A stretch of 9,086 nucleotides of DNA from Candidatus Cryptobacteroides faecihippi. GTDB lineage: Bacteria; Bacteroidota; Bacteroidia; Bacteroidales; UBA932. The number at the start of each line of letters is the position of its first letter. The stretch's first letter is position 1. Below, one piece after another: positions 8,301 through 9,086 of this stretch. The position numbers and the translations under genes are program-made. The stretch spans positions 1 through 9,086 of the forward strand of contig JAGHSC010000075.1 in assembly GCA_018066065.1 (NCBI GenBank), given 5' to 3'. Under the pieces are notes generated by a model, which was not told the origin of the DNA, made no database searches, and was given only the letters and a program-made list of their open reading frames with translations.

Positions 8301-8684
8301 GCGCCTGTCGAGTTTCTGGTAACCGGTGTTGACCACGGCTCCGACAAGAGCATTGACTGCATCCTTCATCACGATGACGTAGGAATCCTTGGTGACTTTA
8401 ACTTCCTGGGTGATCATGCCAAGGAATGAAAACTGAAGGACAGAGGAAGCGGATCTTACCTTGATGCTGAACTTTCCGTCAGCGTCTGTCACCACTCCGT
8501 CCGATGTACCCTTCTCGATGACTGCAACTCCGGGAAGGGTGTTCGACTCCTCGTCGAGCACTGTTCCGGTGATCAGTCTCGGGTACGTTGACTGAGCTGA
8601 GGCGTCCATGGAAATAAGGACACACACTACCGTTACAAGGCATACTGATACCCTGCAACAAAAACTAACCAAACGTTTGTACAT
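5388..8684 (-). CDS. SusC/RagA-type TonB-dependent outer-membrane transporter
   Basis: This 1098-residue protein is the outer-membrane channel of a SusCD importer, powered through TonB. Residues 1-30 are a signal peptide (cleavage after DASA, before Gln31). Residues about 37-107 form the carboxypeptidase-regulatory-like domain of SusC proteins (ITGTVLDEESNTLPGVAV, TDADGKFSIKV). A TonB-box-like segment (LVGAVVNTGYQ, about 113-123) leads into the plug domain (about 125-262), which holds the family signature NDIDKIDVLKDASATAIYGVRAANGVIVITTKKG (229-262). The remainder is the 22-strand barrel, ending in an aromatic residue (LDITF). There is no STN domain before the regulatory domain, so signalling through a FecR-type anti-sigma factor is not expected. 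The reading frame is complete and of normal length. It is first in the operon, 12 bases ahead of its SusD partner. The substrate cannot be read from sequence; the protease neighbour and the absence of glycoside hydrolases suggest peptides. Confidence 0.96.
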   Translation of the reverse strand: MYKRLVSFCCRVSVCLVTVVCVLISMDASAQSTYPRLITGTVLDEESNTLPGVAVIEKGTSDGVVTDADGKFSIKVRSASSVLQFSFLGMITQEVKVTKDSYVIVMKDAVNALVGAVVNTGYQKLDRRMSASSISSISGEDVLQGNAFSLDNMLQGKIPGMTVLNSSSTPGAATKVRIRGTSTISGNREPLWVVDGVILDDPVSISTEVLNDLDNVNLVGNAISGLNPNDIDKIDVLKDASATAIYGVRAANGVIVITTKKGVQGAPRVNYSGNVTVSERPSYNRLNLMNSLERVEVSKEIESKGLDYRFEPAAVGYEGLLYDLYDRKLSYDDFLTSVKSIEEMNTDWYSLLYKTSISHKHNLSISGADKAVNYYVSGSYVDDEATLKGTGVKQYNIMGKVQVNFLRNLVGTIQVRGNITDKEYQHSSISAYTYAYSTSRAIPAYNEDGSYAFYNAEQGYNAQPLQFNVLNEIDNSGRTISSDALYFNSNLEWTILPGLRATGTFAMSTASTAEKEWYSDHSYAAAKLRRLNYGVPFPDAEVWRDNQCYLPYGGELKSSNTRNFSYTARGQVDYSKYVKGHHFSAAAGTEARSTQYTGLASTQWGYLPQRGESFVEIDPVLWPMYNQMTRERPNVVTNRLSNYLSFYGVASYAYKSRYIINANIRADGSNKFGQDKSTRFLPIWSVSGRWNIMNENFFKNVMWLNELSIKGSYGIQGNVSDDQTPSMIIKMGSIDELSGDYMSTLSKLPNPFLKWEKTQSYNIALDFALLENRLSGTVEYYYKKGTDQIVSVDVSPTTGASHMSLNMGDITNRGYEFILNAVPVKTKDFRWSLSLNSARNINIVTRGGMETDYTYAQYINGSAILKGYPINSFFSYKFNGLDAKGLPTFSDIEEEDGMTKEEMFKKAFELSGNRIPDMQGGFSSNFSYKRFTLGLFFAYSLGSKLRLNNLYSNSGQYLPNPQQNMSAEFVNRWRQPGDEAHCVIPALSTDNLSMSGLFSGRTIIIADNMWQMYNQSDLRVVSGDFLRLRTAYIRYALPENICRSLRMQSANVRIEGNNLFLLSSKKLNGQDPEQVGFGNAAVVTPPTSSMTIGLDITF

Positions 8685-8717
8685 ATAATAATGAATTGTT
8701 TCTCGTCATTGTACAAA
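8676..8717 (-). promoter_or_regulatory. Possible start-codon hairpin and overlapping mini-ORF in the SusC leader
   Basis: On the minus strand TTTGTACA (8717-8710) is exactly complementary to TGTACAAA (8683-8676). The second arm includes the last two bases of the SusC ATG (8684-8682). The stem would be 8 bp with a 26-base loop, so it is weak. The loop also contains another ATG (8709-8707) opening a 14-codon frame (MTRNNSLLYVQTFG) that ends in TAG at 8665, inside SusC and out of frame with it. Either could modulate translation; both could be chance. Confidence 0.25.
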
Positions 8718-8728
8718 AAAATGACCGG

Positions 8729-8736
8729 CAAAGTTA
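8729..8736 (-). promoter_or_regulatory. -7 box of the SusCD operon promoter
   Basis: The minus strand reads TAACTTTG, an exact match to the Bacteroides TAnnTTTG -7 element. Transcription would start near 8723, giving a leader of about 40 bases. No TTTG lies 19-21 bases upstream; the nearest is about 32 bases upstream. A dyad (8746-8759) covers much of the -7/-33 spacer. A missing -33 element beside a dyad fits an activator-dependent promoter. Confidence 0.6.
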
Positions 8737-8745
8737 GTAGTTTTT

Positions 8746-8759
8746 GGCTAAATGTAGCC
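8746..8759. promoter_or_regulatory. Dyad GGCTA-AATG-TAGCC upstream of the SusCD -7 box
   Basis: A perfect 5-bp inverted repeat with a 4-base spacer lies 10 to 23 bases upstream of the -7 box, within the spacer leading to where a -33 element would sit. The position fits an operator or activator site, but the arms are short and no regulator gene is in the window. Confidence 0.35.
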
Positions 8760-8776
8760 GATTATTTTCAAATAGT

Positions 8777-8789
8777 CGATTATGAATCG
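8777..8789. promoter_or_regulatory. Dyad CGATT-ATG-AATCG and direct repeat CGATTAT
   Basis: A perfect 5-bp inverted repeat with a 3-base spacer lies about 40 bases upstream of the -7 box. Its left part, CGATTAT (8777-8783), recurs in direct orientation at 8759-8765, 18 bases away, or a little under two helical turns. Such spacing can suit a dimeric regulator. It is supported only by symmetry and position. Confidence 0.3.
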
Positions 8790-8791
8790 TA

Positions 8792-8873
8792 GGGGATACG
8801 GAATCTCCCCCCCCAAGGGGCCTCTCAGATACCTGAGAGGTTCCACCGGAGGGGGTTGGGGATTCCTCCCCAA
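8792..8873. repeat. GC-rich nested palindromic element, probably a dispersed intergenic repeat
   Basis: This 82-base block is far more GC-rich than the AT-rich flanks and is almost entirely self-complementary. The core is a perfect 8-bp hairpin (CCTCTCAG 8821-8828, loop ATAC, CTGAGAGG 8833-8840). An outer stem pairs 8800-8813 with 8851-8866 (14 pairs including one G-T, two-base bulge at 8856-8857). Two other hairpins exclude that outer stem: GGGGA 8792-8796 with TCCCC 8806-8810, and TTGGGGA 8856-8862 with TCCCCAA 8867-8873. The form suggests a REP- or MITE-like palindrome of the kind scattered between genes in Bacteroidales; a structured RNA is the alternative. No genome copies can be counted from one window. 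Confidence 0.55.
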
Positions 8874-9020
8874 TGAATGGTTTGTTTATCTCCGCGAAAA
8901 GGGCGGGGTCGTATCGAGACTGCATTCGGCCCTACAGGACTCTAGAAAACATTGTTCTGCGTTGAAGAAATGCAGGTGCAGGTATTGGATATTACCCAAA
9001 TTTGTTACATTTTTGTTGTA
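8874..9020. other. Intergenic stretch with no recognised gene
   Basis: These 147 bases lie between the palindromic element and the 17-bp inverted repeat. Short open frames cross them on both strands (8734-8925 minus, 8782-9021 plus) but run through the palindromes, show no recognisable domain and have no convincing promoter. Only minor structure is seen: a 4-bp stem CCGC/GCGG at 8892-8906 and a short direct repeat of GCAGGT at 8972-8983. No tRNA or known RNA is recognised. Confidence 0.5.
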
Positions 9021-9062
9021 GACTCATGTGTGTCCGGAACTTTTACCGGACACACATGAGTC
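9021..9062. repeat. Perfect 17-bp inverted repeat (hairpin) near the right edge
   Basis: GACTCATGTGTGTCCGG (9021-9037) is followed by an 8-base loop and its exact complement (9046-9062). It is the strongest palindrome in the window. Neither side carries a clean T-tract: the plus strand continues AATGTAATTTCTT and the minus strand TACAACAAAAATG, so it is not a textbook terminator. It could still terminate a gene lying beyond the right edge, or be the hairpin end of an insertion element. It is not duplicated elsewhere in the window. Confidence 0.6.
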
Positions 9063-9086
9063 AATGTAATTTCTTGAAATGACAAA

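Noticed and set aside
8734..9021. Small ORFs in the intergenic region (8734-8925 minus, 8782-9021 plus)
   Set aside because: Both are translations of the palindromic element and its flanks, with Gly/Pro/Ser-rich residues from the G/C runs and no domain; the minus one also overlaps the operon -7 box.

Overview
The window comes from a member of the Bacteroidales (phylum Bacteroidota). It carries an adjacent SusC-type TonB-dependent transporter and SusD-type lipoprotein. Its promoters match the Bacteroides -33/-7 (TTTG / TAnnTTTG) pattern, and start codons lack Shine-Dalgarno sequences. Coding sequence favours G/C-ending codons (AAG, GAG, ATC, AAC, AGG), so this is one of the higher-GC lineages. 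The genus cannot be fixed from the sequence alone.

Every supported gene is on the minus strand. From right to left: a roughly 400-base intergenic region (8685-9086) holds a perfect 17-bp inverted repeat, a GC-rich nested palindromic element, two small dyads and a -7 promoter box. A four-gene operon follows with gaps of only 12-24 bases: SusC-type transporter (8684-5388), SusD-type lipoprotein (5375-3885), a lipoprotein resembling the Mx1-type zinc peptidases but without HExxH (3860-3003), and a large secreted zinc metalloprotease with an intact HEVGHTLGLMHN site (2989-422). A rho-independent terminator (364-398) closes the operon. A second transcription unit starts just beyond it with its own promoter: a secreted PHP-domain phosphoesterase, cut by the left window edge (309 to <1).

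The operon carries an outer-membrane importer, one clear protease and one possible protease relative, but no glycoside hydrolase. This suggests uptake of peptides or protein fragments (as in RagAB-type systems) rather than a classical polysaccharide locus; that is inference.

Three observations stand out. First, the SusD gene is interrupted by a single in-frame amber codon (TAG, 4266-4268) where the family's conserved LIRAEAY motif expects Glu; the frame stays open and SusD-like for about 126 more residues, so this is a fresh nonsense mutation, a sequence error or a readthrough site. Second, the third gene looks like a peptidase-fold lipoprotein that has lost its zinc site, next to an active-looking metalloprotease. 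Third, the region upstream of the operon holds several palindromes, including mutually exclusive foldings, that no gene explains.
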